Shown: positions 46,141 through 59,428 of the stretch, piece by piece
How positions within the stretch are numbered: position 1 is the stretch's first letter
Layout: each line of letters begins with the position of its first letter
Assembly (NCBI GenBank): GCA_025738555.1
Contig: JAOVFP010000011.1
Location: 3,224,001-3,288,000 of the forward strand
Direction: 5' to 3'
Source of the DNA: Cyathus striatus
Lineage: Eukaryota > Basidiomycota > Agaricomycetes > Agaricales > Nidulariaceae
DNA: 64,000 bases
Notes under the pieces: generated by a model
Told to the model about the DNA's origin: nothing
Seen by the model: only the letters and a program-made list of their open reading frames with translations
Database searches by the model: none
Translations under genes and position numbers: made by a program

Positions 46141-49100
46141 AAGGCAGTAATCTGCTGACTGGATTGATTGACTGCTTCATGCTAAGTTTATACAGTAGCT
46201 ATTGACCACAAGCCTCAATGTCACTGTATGCCCCCTTTCATCCCTCCCTTCACACTAGTTAACATGCAAGCACATCATGTGTCTTCATTTGTCTTCGATC
46301 TTCCAGTAGGCTGATGATATCGATCTTACCTGTTTGTCTTCCTCGATGGTATGCATTGATTCTACCTATAGTGCAAACATTACTTGTCATGCACTAAGGT
46401 CATAAGATCTCTTTCCTTCATGTTTTCCTCCACAAACTCGTTAGCTCTCTTTGTTCATTCACATCGTACTCAGCATTGCTCACTTATCACCCTTTGCCTA
46501 CAACTGAATTGTCATATTCACTTGTCTCCTTTGTCCCCACTGATTGCTCTGTGCTATTTATATCCTTCCTATTCAATAGTTTTTGCTCTATTCATAAATC
46601 ATTTGTATTATATATCTTTTTCTATATTAATCCTGCAATGTGATTCCTCCTTTCCTAATCATTCTGACCTACTCTTCATCACATGTCTCTGATCTCATTT
46701 CTTTCTCAAGAGCTTGGCATGTCCTCAACTTCTGCTTTGAGAGCAAGTGTTTATGGCAGAAATTTAATTTCAGTCATCTGCTCTTCCAAAATTACCTACT
46801 CAAGCCAATGTTCTGCTGAAGGTAATAGCCAGGTCTTGACTTTCTTCAGTGAATTTAAGTCATGCTCTCATAATGATGATGGTACCCTCACTGTCATCAT
46901 AGCTTGTCCTTCACAATCTTGTAATGACACTCAAACATGTTTCCAAAACCAAATATCCTTTTTTCAAAAAATCAAAGAAATGGACACTTGCATTCTAACA
47001 TTATTTCTGGTTAGTTAACATTTTACTATGCTAGCACCATTTCTAACTAGCTCTAGTCATCTACTATTTCTTCTGTCTTTTTCAAGACTGCACCTGATAG
47101 GGAGGACTATCACATCTGCTTTATCTCCTTCTCACTCACTGATGTATGTTCACTTCTATTTATTCTGATTCTTATTCCGATTCATTGGGTATCATCTCAC
47201 ATTCACTATTCCTTCTTTTGAAAGAAACTTTTTGGAAACTCATTCCAGGAACTACAGTTTCATCACCGCTGAATTTCTACAAAGGCTTAACAAGTCCAAT
47301 TTTTCCAGGGTATTTCCATTTGCCTTATTTTAATCTCACCTATAACAACCTGTTTCTTCCCAGACTTGTGAACTTCATATACACAAAATATATGAATTTT
47401 AATCTATCATATCAATTACTGTATTTTATATTGGTATTATTAATAAATGTCCTCAATTCTCTTACCTGGCCCTATTGTTTATTTAGTAGGTAGTGGGCTT
47501 TGCCGCTAGACAGCCCTATTTTTTGTATGATAAAGTTTCCAATTGATCGACCATGAGCATTTGAAAGAACCACATACAATTATATCCACATCCATACATC
47601 AGTCCGTCAGTGCTTCTTTGAAATTGAGGCATGTTGATAGCCATGGGAACATTATCACTGCATTCGACATGTCAGCTGATGCTGGATGACAATGACCTCA
47701 TCCCACCTTCACCCCTCTTCCTCTCCCTCCTCAACCTCCTATGATCACCCTCACTCAACCCCCATGGCCCCTTAAAGACCAGATGCCATCAGTTTATTCA
47801 AGCTCTCAAAGTTACTGCCAGCTCAGACCCCTGGATCTTGCTACATAGCAAGGTACTGTGACTCAGCGCCTTACTATGTACTGTGAACGATATGGGCAAG
47901 AAGGTTGGTAAAGAACTTAGAAGTTGTGTTTGGTTGGCCTGAATATTTGAATGACTAACTTTGGTTACAAATGTATGTTCATTTGATTTGCTTACATTTT
48001 CATTGATGAACTAACCTGCACATTAGGCTCTACGTAAAATGAACGTCATCCCAGTGGCCTGGTTCATCCTCCCCCCTCTGTGTCCCCCCACCTATGCTCC
48101 ACTACTCATCAACATGAGGGATTAGGGCCTGTAAAGTGTATCATACGTCGCATTTCATGACTCTGATGCTCTGGATCTATGACTCGCCATAGTACAGAAA
48201 TGCTTCTTTGCCTGTTGGCCATGGACCTTTGCAATGACAAGCTATTGAGGCACAGAAGAGCATAACCTGTCTGATACACACTTACGTTGGGCATGAGGCA
48301 GGAGGGTGGAGTTTGCATTGGGATTTTAGACATTGTAGGGATGACAGGATTGGGGTGGTATGGTGCTGCATTCAAGCTGCTATCCCAGGTCTCTAAGCCA
48401 GTGCATTTTCAACCCTATTGCACAGGATGTTCATACTATCCATATGCTTTAGTGATCGAAGCCTCATCCTGCCACCTAGATGAAGACCACAGAAAGTCCC
48501 ATCAGCAGTACACATCCCATGTCCTTCAACTGTTCTCCATAACTCATGGAGACTTGGAGTGTTCAGGTATCCAAGTCAGGTATGACAACCCAGTACTCAG
48601 CTCTAGCTAGTGCAAGAAGCTGTGTACCTATTGCAAGGGCACTTATGGGATATAGGAATGATAGTGGATTCGACAGGGTGGACCACAAGGTGTTTGTTCT
48701 GGGTACACAGTAGCTGCTGCCTGGGGTATGCTCAGTTTCCTTATTTCACATTGGCAGGAGATGTTTTGAGGGGTGGGATGGATGCTGAGTGCTGAGGGGA
48801 ACTTTGTGGTGATGATATATGTTATGAAGACAGTGGCAAATGGTTGTGTGGTTGCTCTTCATACTATCATCTCTTATTTCGTCATTTGTGCTACTCAACA
48901 ACCTGCTCAATACCCCATGTGAGCCGGGGTGAATGTCTGGCATCACATGTACTTACCTCAGCTATGAAGGTGCTAACAACTGGAATGACTTGTTGGGAGG
49001 AATGAATGAGAGCTGGATGATGTGGGTGGAGGCTGTAGTGGAGGCCAGGACATATTATCGATCATGATGACAAGACAGGATATCCTCCAGTCTTCTTGTA

Positions 49101-49835
49101 TTCACCAAGAAGGGATTATCCGTTGAGATACCTCTAATCTTTGATCTTTTGTGACTCCTTAACGACTCATCTTGCTGCCAGCTTTTTGGACATTCTTCTC
49201 TACCACACTGTTTGTTCCCCATAAGTTTGTACCACTGGTTTTCTCCCACTGCCATATATTCATATTAGGGAGCTTGAAGTGTGGAGAAGTTAAGGTCAAG
49301 AACATGTAAATGGATGCAAGTGTCTATTAAATTTCCTGCATTAAATTGAATAGACTGTCCATGCAGCTACCACAACACTAGTGCAGTAGATGCTGAAGTT
49401 TATTAGAATCATTTTATATGAATGTTTTTGAGTCTAACATTCTATTTCAATTGAATTGAAGCCTGATGTGAGATGAGACAAAGTCAATCTTAAGTTGAAC
49501 AAGCCAATATTGAATAGGTAACCTTATTTTATTTGAATCAAGGTTTACTTAGGGTAATACACAGTGGGAACATGACTTGGGCAGTTATATTATCAATACA
49601 TGAAAGGGAAAACATACCAAGTCATTCTCACACCTCTCATCCTCCACACTACCAGCTACAGTGGAAGTCATGCCAATATGATTTGCAACCAGGTGAGCAA
49701 GCATAGGAATTACAGTAGCCTTCAACTGACAACTTGTGTTTCAAGTACTACATCCAACAACAGTTCCACAAGATGGATGAACAGGCACAGCATGCCTAAA
49801 AGAGCATACTAGTCAGATAACTTGAGGACAGCGGG
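46141..49835. other. Unassigned AT-rich region
   Basis: Several open frames near 100 codons (46384-46692, 46683-47018, 47146-47493, 48287-48610) on the plus strand. None shows a domain I recognise, and no frame joins them. Possibly decayed element sequence into which, or as part of which, the Tc1 copy lies. Confidence 0.3.
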
Positions 49836-50824
49836 ATGAGATATGTACTGAGGCTATGTAGGAATGTAGAAATGACTATAAAGCTAGTGATGAGATACTG
49901 CACTACTGTGTGTCATCTCATTGCATGTTTTGAAAAATCAGCAGATCCATATTACATAAACCCAAAGACAGGCCACCCTTATAAATTCGATGCACACAAT
50001 ACCCAGGTTGTGGCAATAAAGCTCGCAAGAACAGAGGCTTCTAATGCTGTGGAGCTTGCAAAGAAGGTCTTCCCACAGGTGTCTCACCAAACCATTGCAT
50101 GCTGTTTGAAGGAGTACAGACTGGTCTGCAGGGTTCAAAGAAGCCCTACATTTCCAAAGTAAATCAGGAGAAGCATAGGCTTTGGGTGCTTCAGCATGCA
50201 GGCTGGACTGTGGAGGACTGGGAATGCATGATTTTCTCAGATGAGTCCAAATTCCTCCTGTTCAAGTCAGATGGGCATCAGTGGTGCTATATTAAGCCTG
50301 GGCAGGCTCTAGACTCTCGCTTCATGCAAAAGAACATCAAACATGGTGGTGGGAGCTTGATGGTGTGGGGGTGTATTTCTGCAAAGGGGATGGGACACCT
50401 TCACCACATTGATGGGATCATGAAGGGCCCAGGCTATGTCAACATCCTCAATAAATCATACCTTGGGAGTCTGAAGGATCTTAAGTTAAGGTCTACTGGG
50501 TCTGGAGGAGTTATTTTTCAGCAGGACAATGATCTGAAGCACTGCAGTGCTGTGACTCAGGAGTGGTTCAAGCATAAGCAGGTCAAAAAATTGCCTTGGC
50601 CACCATCCAGTCCCAACATGAGTATCATAGAACATGTTTGGGATCAATTAGATATGCTTGTACATGCCCACAACCCTCTCCTGCACAATAAAGAAGAGCT
50701 GTGGGTCACTCTTCAGGAAGAATGGGCCAATTTTCCGAAGGCCGCACTCAACACCTTATACAAGAACATGCCTCGCTGTGTTGCTGTATTAGTGAAGGCC
50801 CAAGGGGGTAATACTAAGTATTAA
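49836..50824 (+). pseudogene. Tc1/mariner transposase (DD34E) with one frameshift
   Basis: Cut-and-paste transposase. First frame 49836-50162: helix-turn-helix part (TVCHLIACFEKSADPYYINPK, then KFDAHNTQVV and ELAKKVFPQVSHQTI). A single-base shift between about 50130 and 50150 moves to the frame ending 50824: KPYISKVNQEKHRLW, VEDWECMIFSDESKF (first D), HGGGSLMVWGC, VIFQQDNDLKH (second D), WPPSSPNMSIIEHVWDQLD (E, 34 residues on). All three catalytic residues are present. Only this one lesion is visible, so it is relatively young. Right TIR at 51080-51098. Confidence 0.9.
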
Positions 50825-51079
50825 ATTTTCAGAATGTGCAGAGCATTGTGGAAGGAGCGTGACACATATCTTTCTGAAAATTAGGCATGTTCATATGTAT
50901 TGCACACTATATTTCGCATTTTGATCTTAATAATTGTTTTTTTTCCACTCATATTATATCCTATGCATTCTTATGTGATTCTATACTATTCTAGCTTTCT
51001 ATTGATGTATAATACATGTATTTTCAATGTATTCTACTCAATCTGTACTGTTATCTACTATGTTTGTCCTTGTTGTGCA

Positions 51080-51098
51080 ATACTTTTGATTGGCACTG
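51080..51098 (-). repeat. Tc1 right terminal inverted repeat with TA
   Basis: ATACTTTTGATTGGCACTG followed by TA (51099-51100), 256 bp after the transposase stop; the matching inverse is far away at 42967. Confidence 0.7.
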
Positions 51099-51185
51099 TA
51101 TGTTCATACTACATGATCATCTGTCATTCTCGATGGTGAAGATGAGCATTGTTGAGGATGGTCCTTGCTCTCCCCCACTATGACA

Positions 51186-51950
51186 CCACATGATATTTCT
51201 ATATGTGGTAATATTTTCATGCAGTGCTCCTCTGTGCCTGACTTTATGGTACACAGCTTGGTATTTCATACAACTAAGTAGCTGAGTGGTAGAGTTGATT
51301 TACAAAATAGACACATACACTTATCTGTAGTTGCTTGAGTTCAATTCCAACAAGATGTTTTTTTTTCAGTTAAAAATCATTGCCATGCCAACATTCTCAC
51401 ATGTGATTCCACAATGTCTGGAGAAATAAACATCTATAAAATTTGAAAAAAAGTGATCGAAATTCGGAGAGATAGAACAGGAGGTAAATTCTCCTAGGCT
51501 TTCTACCCCCCACATTGTACTCCTTGCAATCCTTTTAGATATGGATGAGGCAGTTCCCCCACAGAAATGTGGCGAACCATGGTGCAAACAGACTGAAGGA
51601 TTATCTCAGTTGTTCAAAAATTGCTCATACTATTGTGAAGTTGACAGAAAAACAAGGAAATTGGATGTTTCTGGGCAAAGGAAAGGCAGAACTTACTGCA
51701 TATAATTAGTGGGCAGAAGTGGCCAATGAATACAGAAGCAATTGGAGAGGTTAAGTGTGCACACAAAGACCCACTACTTCCATTGGCTGCAAATGATACA
51801 GACAAATCAGAATATGAAAAAGAGAAGCTGGTGGATGAGGTTGGCATTTAACTTTACTGCTATACTGTTACATTGGCTCACACCATTTATTAAGCCTGTT
51901 GAACTATTTATGGATGCAGAAGACTTTTTTACAACTATTTGGTCAAATTT
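51186..51950. other. MULE 5' region, no gene recognised
   Basis: Between the left candidate end and the foldback. May hold the 5' exon of the transposase gene (plus-strand Asp/Glu/Lys-rich open piece around 51740-51850), but no motif confirms this. Confidence 0.3.
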
Positions 51951-52059
51951 GAGTGGTGTTAGCCAAAATTATCATAAAAATGTAGTGTTTTATGATTGCG
52001 GCAATCATAAATAATGATCACCTTCATGATTATGCGTTTTGAGAGCCTATCCACCTATT

Positions 52060-53275
52060 AATACTAAATCTAATGGTGATCATAAGTGATCATTGATTAT
52101 TTTGAAGTGAATATTACTACTGTAGGTCTATTGCAATATGGTGATCATATGTAATCATTGGCTATTTTAAAGTGAATATTACTACTGTAGATCTATTGTA
52201 ATGTGGTGATCATATGTGATCATTGGCTATTTTGAAGTGAATATTACTACTGTAGGTCCATTGTAATATGGTGATCATATGTGATCATTGGCTATTTTGA
52301 AGTGAATATTACTACTGTAGATCTATTGTAATGTGGTGATCATATGTGATCATTGGCTGTTTTAAAGTGAATATTACTACTGTAGGTCTATTGTAATATG
52401 GTGATCATATGTGATCATTGGCTATTTTGAAGTGAATATTACTACTGTAGGTCCATTGTAATATGGTGATCATATGTGATCATTAGCTATTTGAAGTGAA
52501 TATTACTATATTGTAATGTGGTGATCATATGTGATCATTGACATATTTTGAAATGAAAAGTATTACATATTGCTATTGTAGTTCATGTCACAATTGTCAC
52601 AATCTTCCCACATGTTACATATTTCGCGCGCTTCACACAATTCCCGCGCATCTCATAATTCCCGCGCTCTACATCATTCCCACGCTCTGGATAATTCCTG
52701 CGCATCATGATTGTCACGATCTTCCCGCGTGTCACATATTTCCCACGCTCCACATCATTCCCGCGCGTCACGGTCGTCACGCTATAGCACGCGTCACAAT
52801 TGTCACGCGATTACACACGTCATGATCATCACAATTTTACACGTGTCACAATCGTCACAATTTTACACATGTCACAATCGTCACAATTTTACACGTGCCA
52901 CGATTGTCACGCTTTTACACGCGTCACAATTGTCACGCTTTTACTCGCGTCACGATCATCACGCCTTTACACACGTCACAATTGTCACGCTTTTACTCGT
53001 GTCACGATTGTCACACCTTTACACGTGTCTCAATTGTCACGCTTTAGCATGCATCTCAATTGTCACGCTTTAGCACGCGTCACAATTGTCACACCTTTAC
53101 GCGTGTCACGATCGTCACGCATTTATAGCTGTCACAAATGTCACACCTTTACATGCGTCACAATCGTCACGCTTTTACATGTGTCACGATCGTCACGCTT
53201 TTACACACGTCACAATTGTCACGCATTTATGGCTGTCACAAATGTAATATATTTCTTGCATGTCACAATTGTCAA
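52060..53275 (+). repeat. Left arm: 65-bp tandem units, then 26-bp TGTCACG array
   Basis: About seven 65-bp units between 52070 and 52540 (pattern ATCATTGGCTATTTTGAAGT then ATTACTACTGTAG). From 52570, TCACAATCGTCACAATTTTACACGTG-like 26-bp units; the CGCG-containing units keep CpG, unlike neighbouring DNA. Confidence 0.85.
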
Positions 53276-54659
53276 GCTTTTACATGTCACATTCATCAAC
53301 AATGATGTTGGCATAATCAGTCAATGGTGGTCATATTATACACCATTTAATCTATAGATGAGTTGATTAAATATTGATGAGGTCCCAACAGGTGTGCAAT
53401 GACAATTGTTCCCATACCTTTGATGATCTAAGAATAAGAGTATTGAGTAATATAACATTTAATTCTCATTCTCAGTTCGTTGCTTAGCAATGTAATTCAG
53501 TCTTTTACATTGACTAGTCATTGATTAATCTGTCAACTGTCAATCATTAATACATGCTTTTTTGGCAGATGAGGTCTGATCCTGTTGATGACATTGTTCC
53601 ACATGACTATAGAGAAATGATATTACATTATTTTAGAGAAGAGAAGAAAAGGGACAAAGGGGCCCTTCAGTAAAGAGAATAAGATAAGAAGGCAATGTCA
53701 CAATTAACACTAAGCTAAAGAACAGAAAGTAAGTAAATAACAGCAACTGAGCAAGAAAGTGCAAAGAAGTACAAAATGTGGTTTTCAGATATCAGAATGA
53801 ATACTAATACTAAAAGAGTGAGTAGAAGTGAAACTGTTTGAGACACAATAAGATAGTTTTCATTAACTCCCCATTTCAATAAACATAGACAACTATCATG
53901 TAGTCATATAAAGTAAGCAATTATGTGATTTGGTAATATGTGTTGAAGATATTAGTATTATCAATGACCAATGCAAGAATTATAATCATCTAAATGCTGT
54001 AATGTGTAAGTTTGATGTAATGTGGAATCACATCTATACACTATCCATTCATATGTGTTAAGCATGCAAAGTTCTATATTCTTCTCTGTCTGGTTGGTAC
54101 ATGTTTCCATAATGTTCAATACCATTGTAATGACCTCATTATCTTTCATACCTAGACTAACCATTATGGTTATTATTTTGTCATTTTATCACATCTCTAG
54201 TCTTCATTGTAAAACATAGCATACCATCTCATTTCCAAATATATCATACACTCTAAATAGAACTAAGACTCCAACTACATATACACTCTACATTATTTAA
54301 TCTAGTTTCTTATTCCTGTTACACTTTCATAACATTATATTTGTCATATACTGCATTACAACCTTCAATTCTAAAAGTGCATATTCATTTACTGTGATTT
54401 TTATAATTAGCTTTGTGGTTTCAGATACTTAATCTGCTTCTGTGACAATTTGGATGGTGATACAGATGTACCAGAAACTGCACATGTGATTGGCTTCCCT
54501 TGTTTAGCATTAAGTTTTAGGTACCTTGCAAACCTCCTCTTAACTATATCCCTGGCCCCACATATGTAAGAGGCAATAATTAGTACACATATCTATTATT
54601 GTTATACTCTGTGTAAGATAAACAAAAGTTAAAATAATTTACATGATATTATAGGCTAA

Positions 54660-55560
54660 AAATGTGACAGCTGACATGCATGAAAAATAATTACATGTTG
54701 GAAATATGTCACATATGTGATAGGCATAAATGTGTGACAATTGTGATGCGTGTAAAAGCGTGATGATTGTGACATGTGTAAAGGCGTGACGATCGTGACG
54801 CGTGTAAAAGCGTGACAATCGTGATGCGTGTAAAGGTGTGACAATCGTGATGCGTGTAAAATTGTGACGATTGTGATGCGTGTAAAATTGTGATGATCAT
54901 GACAGGTGTAATCGTGTGACAATTGTGACGCATGCTATAGCGTGACGACCGTGACGCGCGGGAATGATGTGGAGCGTGGGAAATATGTGACACGCGGGAA
55001 GATCGTGACAATCATGATGCGCAGGAATTATCCAGAGCGTGGGAATGATGTAGAGCGCGGGAATTATGAGATGCGCGGGAATTGTGTGAAGCGCGCGAAA
55101 TATGTAACACGTGGGAAGATTGTGACAATTGTGACATGAACTACAATAGCAATATGTAATACTTTTCATTTCAAAATATGTCAATGATCACATATGATCA
55201 CCACATTACAATATAGTAATATTCACTTCAAATAGCTAATGATCACATATGATCACCATATTACAATGGACCTACAGTAGTAATATTCAATTCAAAATAA
55301 GTCAATGATCACATATGATCACCATATTACAATGGACCTACAGTAGTAATATTCACTTTAAAACAGCCAATGATCACATATGATCACCACATTACAATAG
55401 ATCTACAGTAGTAATATTCACTTTAAAATAGCCAATGATCACATATGATCACCATATTGCAATAGACCTACAGTAGTAATATTCACTTCAAAATAATCAA
55501 TGATCACTTATGATCACCATTAGATTTAGTATTAATAGGTGGATAGGCTCTCAAAACACA
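54660..55560 (-). repeat. Right arm of the 3.7-kb foldback
   Basis: Inverse of 52060-53275 with fewer units in the TGTGACG array (about 480 bp against 700 bp), then the 65-bp units with CAATGATCACATATGATCACC. Arms differ in unit number, so arrays change length after insertion. Confidence 0.85.
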
Positions 55561-56826
55561 TAATCATGAAGGTGATCATTATTTATGATTGCTGCAATCA
55601 TAAAACACTACATTTTTATGATAATTTTGGCTGACACTTATGCAAATTTTATTGCCAGTACAATGGTGGAAATAAATGGAACATACCAAGTTGAAGATAA
55701 TAATGACATTGTCAATAAAGAGTGTGTGCAGATAGTAGCAAAAGAAATATGGTGAGTTACTGGCTATTGGTTTATGTGAGTTGTGCCATTTAATGTAAGA
55801 TTACATCAAATATACTTACTTATAAGTTGTCTTTACAGTGTGTATGATCATAAGCACTTGAAGAGTAGCCATTGTACACATTACTGGTGCAGTCAGGATG
55901 AAGAACACTCCAAGAAACCTAAGCCATTGCAGAATCCAGGTGTAAAGCACCAAGAACATATTGGAATGAAGCAATATGCATGTAATAGCTATCTGTCTAT
56001 TTTGTTACGTTGCAATGGAGAAAATTTGACTTACATGACTGTAAAGTTGTGCCACCATGTGAAACATGTTCATTACACTGACGTGTTGATGCCTCTGAAA
56101 GCTCTTGAATACATTTGAGATAACATTGATTGGTTCACACCAGAGGCAATGATGGAGAAAATTTAGGTGCTCCATCCTGAGGTGACAAGACTACAGGTTC
56201 AAACTGCTTGGAAAGAGTTTAGTAAGGTATACTGGTATAGAGATGTTGAACAGTTACCATCTGCAAAGAAGCTTCTTCAAGAATATCATGAGGACATTGA
56301 TGTATTTGAGCCCACTGGTTTGCCAGAAGGTATCAAAATACTTTCATGGGGAATGAAGAAGATTGCTGGAGATCTAAAAGGCAAATTTATCGAAATAGGA
56401 ATGGATGCAACATGTAAGTGGTACATATTTTAGATATTAAAAAAGACACTCACAATCTTGACTAGATAACATGAACTCAAAACACCTTGAGCTTTACAAT
56501 GTTATGGGAGAATATGATGGCACTGGCTTCCCACTTGGATACTGTTTATTTACCACAGAATCAGCAATATGCATTAAAAAGCATTCCAAAGCCCTTGTGG
56601 CTTGGATATGCTGCCTTTGCGATACCTATGGATTAATGCCAGCCTTTACACATGTTGACAAAGATATGGCAAAGATTGGAAGCCTGAAAGAGGTTTGGAG
56701 CAGCAAAATAAGTCTTTGTTGGTGGCATCTTCAGTGTGCAGTTTGGACATGAATGAAGAATGTGAAGTTGTCAACCACCCCATATAATGTAAAATGTGCC
56801 AGTGCTGAGTTCCATTTCATTGACAT

Positions 56827-57561
56827 TGTTACGTACCGATTCCCTTCCTACTGGGAAACAAATGTGAAGACACCCGGAGGGCGTGGGAGAACTATAATGG
56901 AAACCCAAAGTGAGTATGGGTATGGAAATGGGAGCAGAAGTGTGGAAGTGAACTGTGGCTTCAGCGTATGTGCTGCGCCACCTGGATATCCCCAGGGAAT
57001 GGTTCTTATTTTGAGGAAGATGTTCCAGAGTATAAGAGAGGGCTTCGCCACTACACTAGGCAGTGGGAGAGAAACCCGAAGGAAAACCTGGAGTGGGTTT
57101 CGGAACTTAGAGTAGGAAGAAAGTGTACAGAGTTTATATGAATACTGAAGACTACCTAGTACATTTGGAAGACTATTTATATGTACTAGTAAGACGTAGA
57201 TACTAATCCGGAGACAGAATACTAAGTGTAAGTAAACAAAATAAAGACTGGACAAAGAGGAGTAGTGGTGCAAATGACACGTTCAGAATGAAGAATAAGA
57301 AACTAAACTACATTGACCATAATGAAATGTACAAGTGAGAATGGAAGAGAGGAGTAATGGTATAATGATGTGGTGAGGCTGTCATAAGAGAAACTACATA
57401 TCCAAAGTATCTGATAGAAAACCCAACAGGTTCTGGGTATGTTCCCAGGCGGGAACATTGGGAAGAGTAAACCCGAAGCGGGTACGTTCCGGGAACGGAC
57501 CGGGTATGTTAGAAGGTCATGTGGGAACGTCGGCATAATGTATTTGGACATGGATATAACA
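56827..57561 (-). repeat. Solo LTR (gypsy type) in the MULE transposase
   Basis: TGTTACG...ATAACA, 735 bp, flanked by the 5-bp duplication GACAT (56822-56826 and 57562-57566). Removing it and one GACAT restores the transposase frame (FHFIDIGFV). It contains GCTTCAGCGTATGTGCTGCGCC, similar to the promoter part of the 11663 LTR read in the same direction, hence the minus orientation. No internal region remains, so recombination between LTRs removed it. Confidence 0.9.
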
Positions 57562-58278
57562 GACATTGGCTTTGTGGTGATTGGCTGCAAACCTGATCAC
57601 ACAGAATATGAAGGAGGCATGTTACTTGAAGATATTTTTGGTGCAGAGGAAACCATGCAAACTGTGGTTATGAAGCAGGGATTGCACATTAGAATCCCTG
57701 CATGCCCCGACCCTAAATCTACAATTGAACTGTATGTGTCACTCCCACACATGTCCCAACTGACTATCAACTGACTCTCACCTGACTCTCATATAAGTTT
57801 CAATAGTCTCACCTGACTCTCATCTGACTGTCATTTGACTCTCAACTGAGTCTCAAGAGTCAGGTGAGAGTCAGTTGAGACTTCTGGAATTGGTATTGGG
57901 CTTAGCTTGGATTCTTACCTGACTCTCACCTGATGTGTGACATGTTGGAAAAAGTGTGACACATTGGAAAAGGTGTGACATGTCTTGTCACACTTGTCAC
58001 AGTATCATAGCCATCACAATTGTCACACTTTTTCCAACATTTTCCAACATGTCACACATGTGTGGAAAAAAGTGTGACATGTTGGAAAAGTGTCACATAT
58101 CATAGCCATCACACTTGCCACACTTTTCCAACATGTCACACTTTTTTCCAACATTTTCTGAAATGTCACGCTTTTTCCAAACATGTCACACTTTTCCCAC
58201 ACATGTCACACTTTTTTTCCACCATTTTCTGACATGTCACGCTTTTTCCAACATTTTCCAGCATGTCACACTTTTCCA

Positions 58279-59428
58279 GTAATTTACACTCCCCCAAGAG
58301 GTCTGTACAGATCTGTACAGACCCATACAGACCTGTATAGATACCATACAGAATTTATATAGTAGCTATTATTATTATTAGAGGTGATTATTCTATATGG
58401 ATTCTGTGTGGATTTATGCATTGCTGCCTTGTCACACATGTCAAGTGTAACCCTAGGTGAAAAGTGTCACACTATACAAAATCCATGATACACTCAATAT
58501 ATAGTATCATTCTCAATGCATAGTATCACACTTAATGCATAGTGTTATGCTTAATGTATAGTGTCACACTCAACACTTAGTGTCATGCTTAATGCAGAGT
58601 GTCACACTCATTACTTAGTGTTATGCTTAATGCATAGTGTCACACTCAATACTTAGTGTCATGATTAATGTATAGTGTTATGTTTAATGTATAGTGTCAC
58701 ACTTAATGCATAGTGTCACGCTTAATGCATAGTGTCACACTCAACACTTAGTGTCATGTTTAATGTATAGTGTGACACTCAACACTTCGTGTCACACTCA
58801 ATGCTTAGTGTGACACTCAATACTTAGTGTCACGCTTAGTCACACTCAACACTTAGTGTCACACTCAACACTTAGTGTCACACTCAATGCTTAGTGTCAC
58901 ACTTAATGCTTAGTGTCACACTTAATCCATAGTGTCATGTTTAATATATAGTGTCACACTCAATGTTTAGTGTCACACTCAATGTTTAGTGTCACACTCA
59001 ATGTTTAGTGTCACACTCAATGTTTAGTGTCACACTCAACGCTTAGTGTCACACTCAACACTTAGTGTCACGCTTAGTCACACTCAACACCTAGTGTCAC
59101 GCTTATAGTGTCACATTTAACGTATAGTGTCACACTCAACACCTAGTGTCACGCTTATAGTGTCACATTTAACATATAGTGTCACACTCAACACCTAGTG
59201 TCATGCTTAATGCAGAGTGTCACATGCAAAGAAATAAGTATAATTAAATTCTGTACAGAATTTTCAGGTCTGTAATGTGGAATTCCGAGGAATTCTGCGT
59301 AATCCGTATGGAATTTTCGGAATCTGTGCGGAATCTGTAGACCCAAAAAAACCTCTGCCAAAATGAAAAAAATCTGTGCAGATTCCACACAGATCTGTAC
59401 AGAACACATGGCTAAGTGTAAAGAGCTC
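58279..59428. mobile_element. Inner foldback element with perfect 10-bp TSD
   Basis: GTAATTTACACTCCCCC at the left and inverse GAGCTCTTTACACTTAGCC at the right, flanked by CACTTTTCCA at 58269-58278 and 59429-59438 (perfect). Subterminal words CTGTACAGA, then a 19-bp minisatellite. Same end sequences and plan as 17144-18569. Non-coding. Confidence 0.88.
58480..59220 (+). repeat. 19-bp minisatellite in the inner foldback
   Basis: Roughly 38 tandem units of TGTCACACTCAAYRCTTAG with variants (TTATGCTTAATG, CATAG). Clearly related to the 17905-18270 unit (TGTCACACTCAGCCCTGGG): the first 11 bases and the unit length agree. Here only one long block is present. Confidence 0.88.

Larger units (their letters stand above)
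51951..55642. mobile_element. 3.7-kb foldback element inserted at the MULE transposase 5' end
   Basis: Left end GTGTTAGCCAAAATTATC (from 51958), right end inverse ending GGCTGACACTTATG at 55642; flanking CAAATTT at 51944-51950 and 55643-55649 is a 7-bp candidate duplication. Arms: terminal 100 bp, seven 65-bp units with TGGTGATCATATGTGATCATTGG, then TGTCACG/TGTCACA arrays with about 26-bp period (52570-53270; inverse 54660-55140). Centre 53280-54650 is non-coding. The right terminus recurs at 14326. Confidence 0.85.

Noticed and set aside
58480..59220. Telomere-like or centromeric satellite
   Set aside because: The array is bounded by an element with a perfect 10-bp target duplication, so it is part of a transposon.
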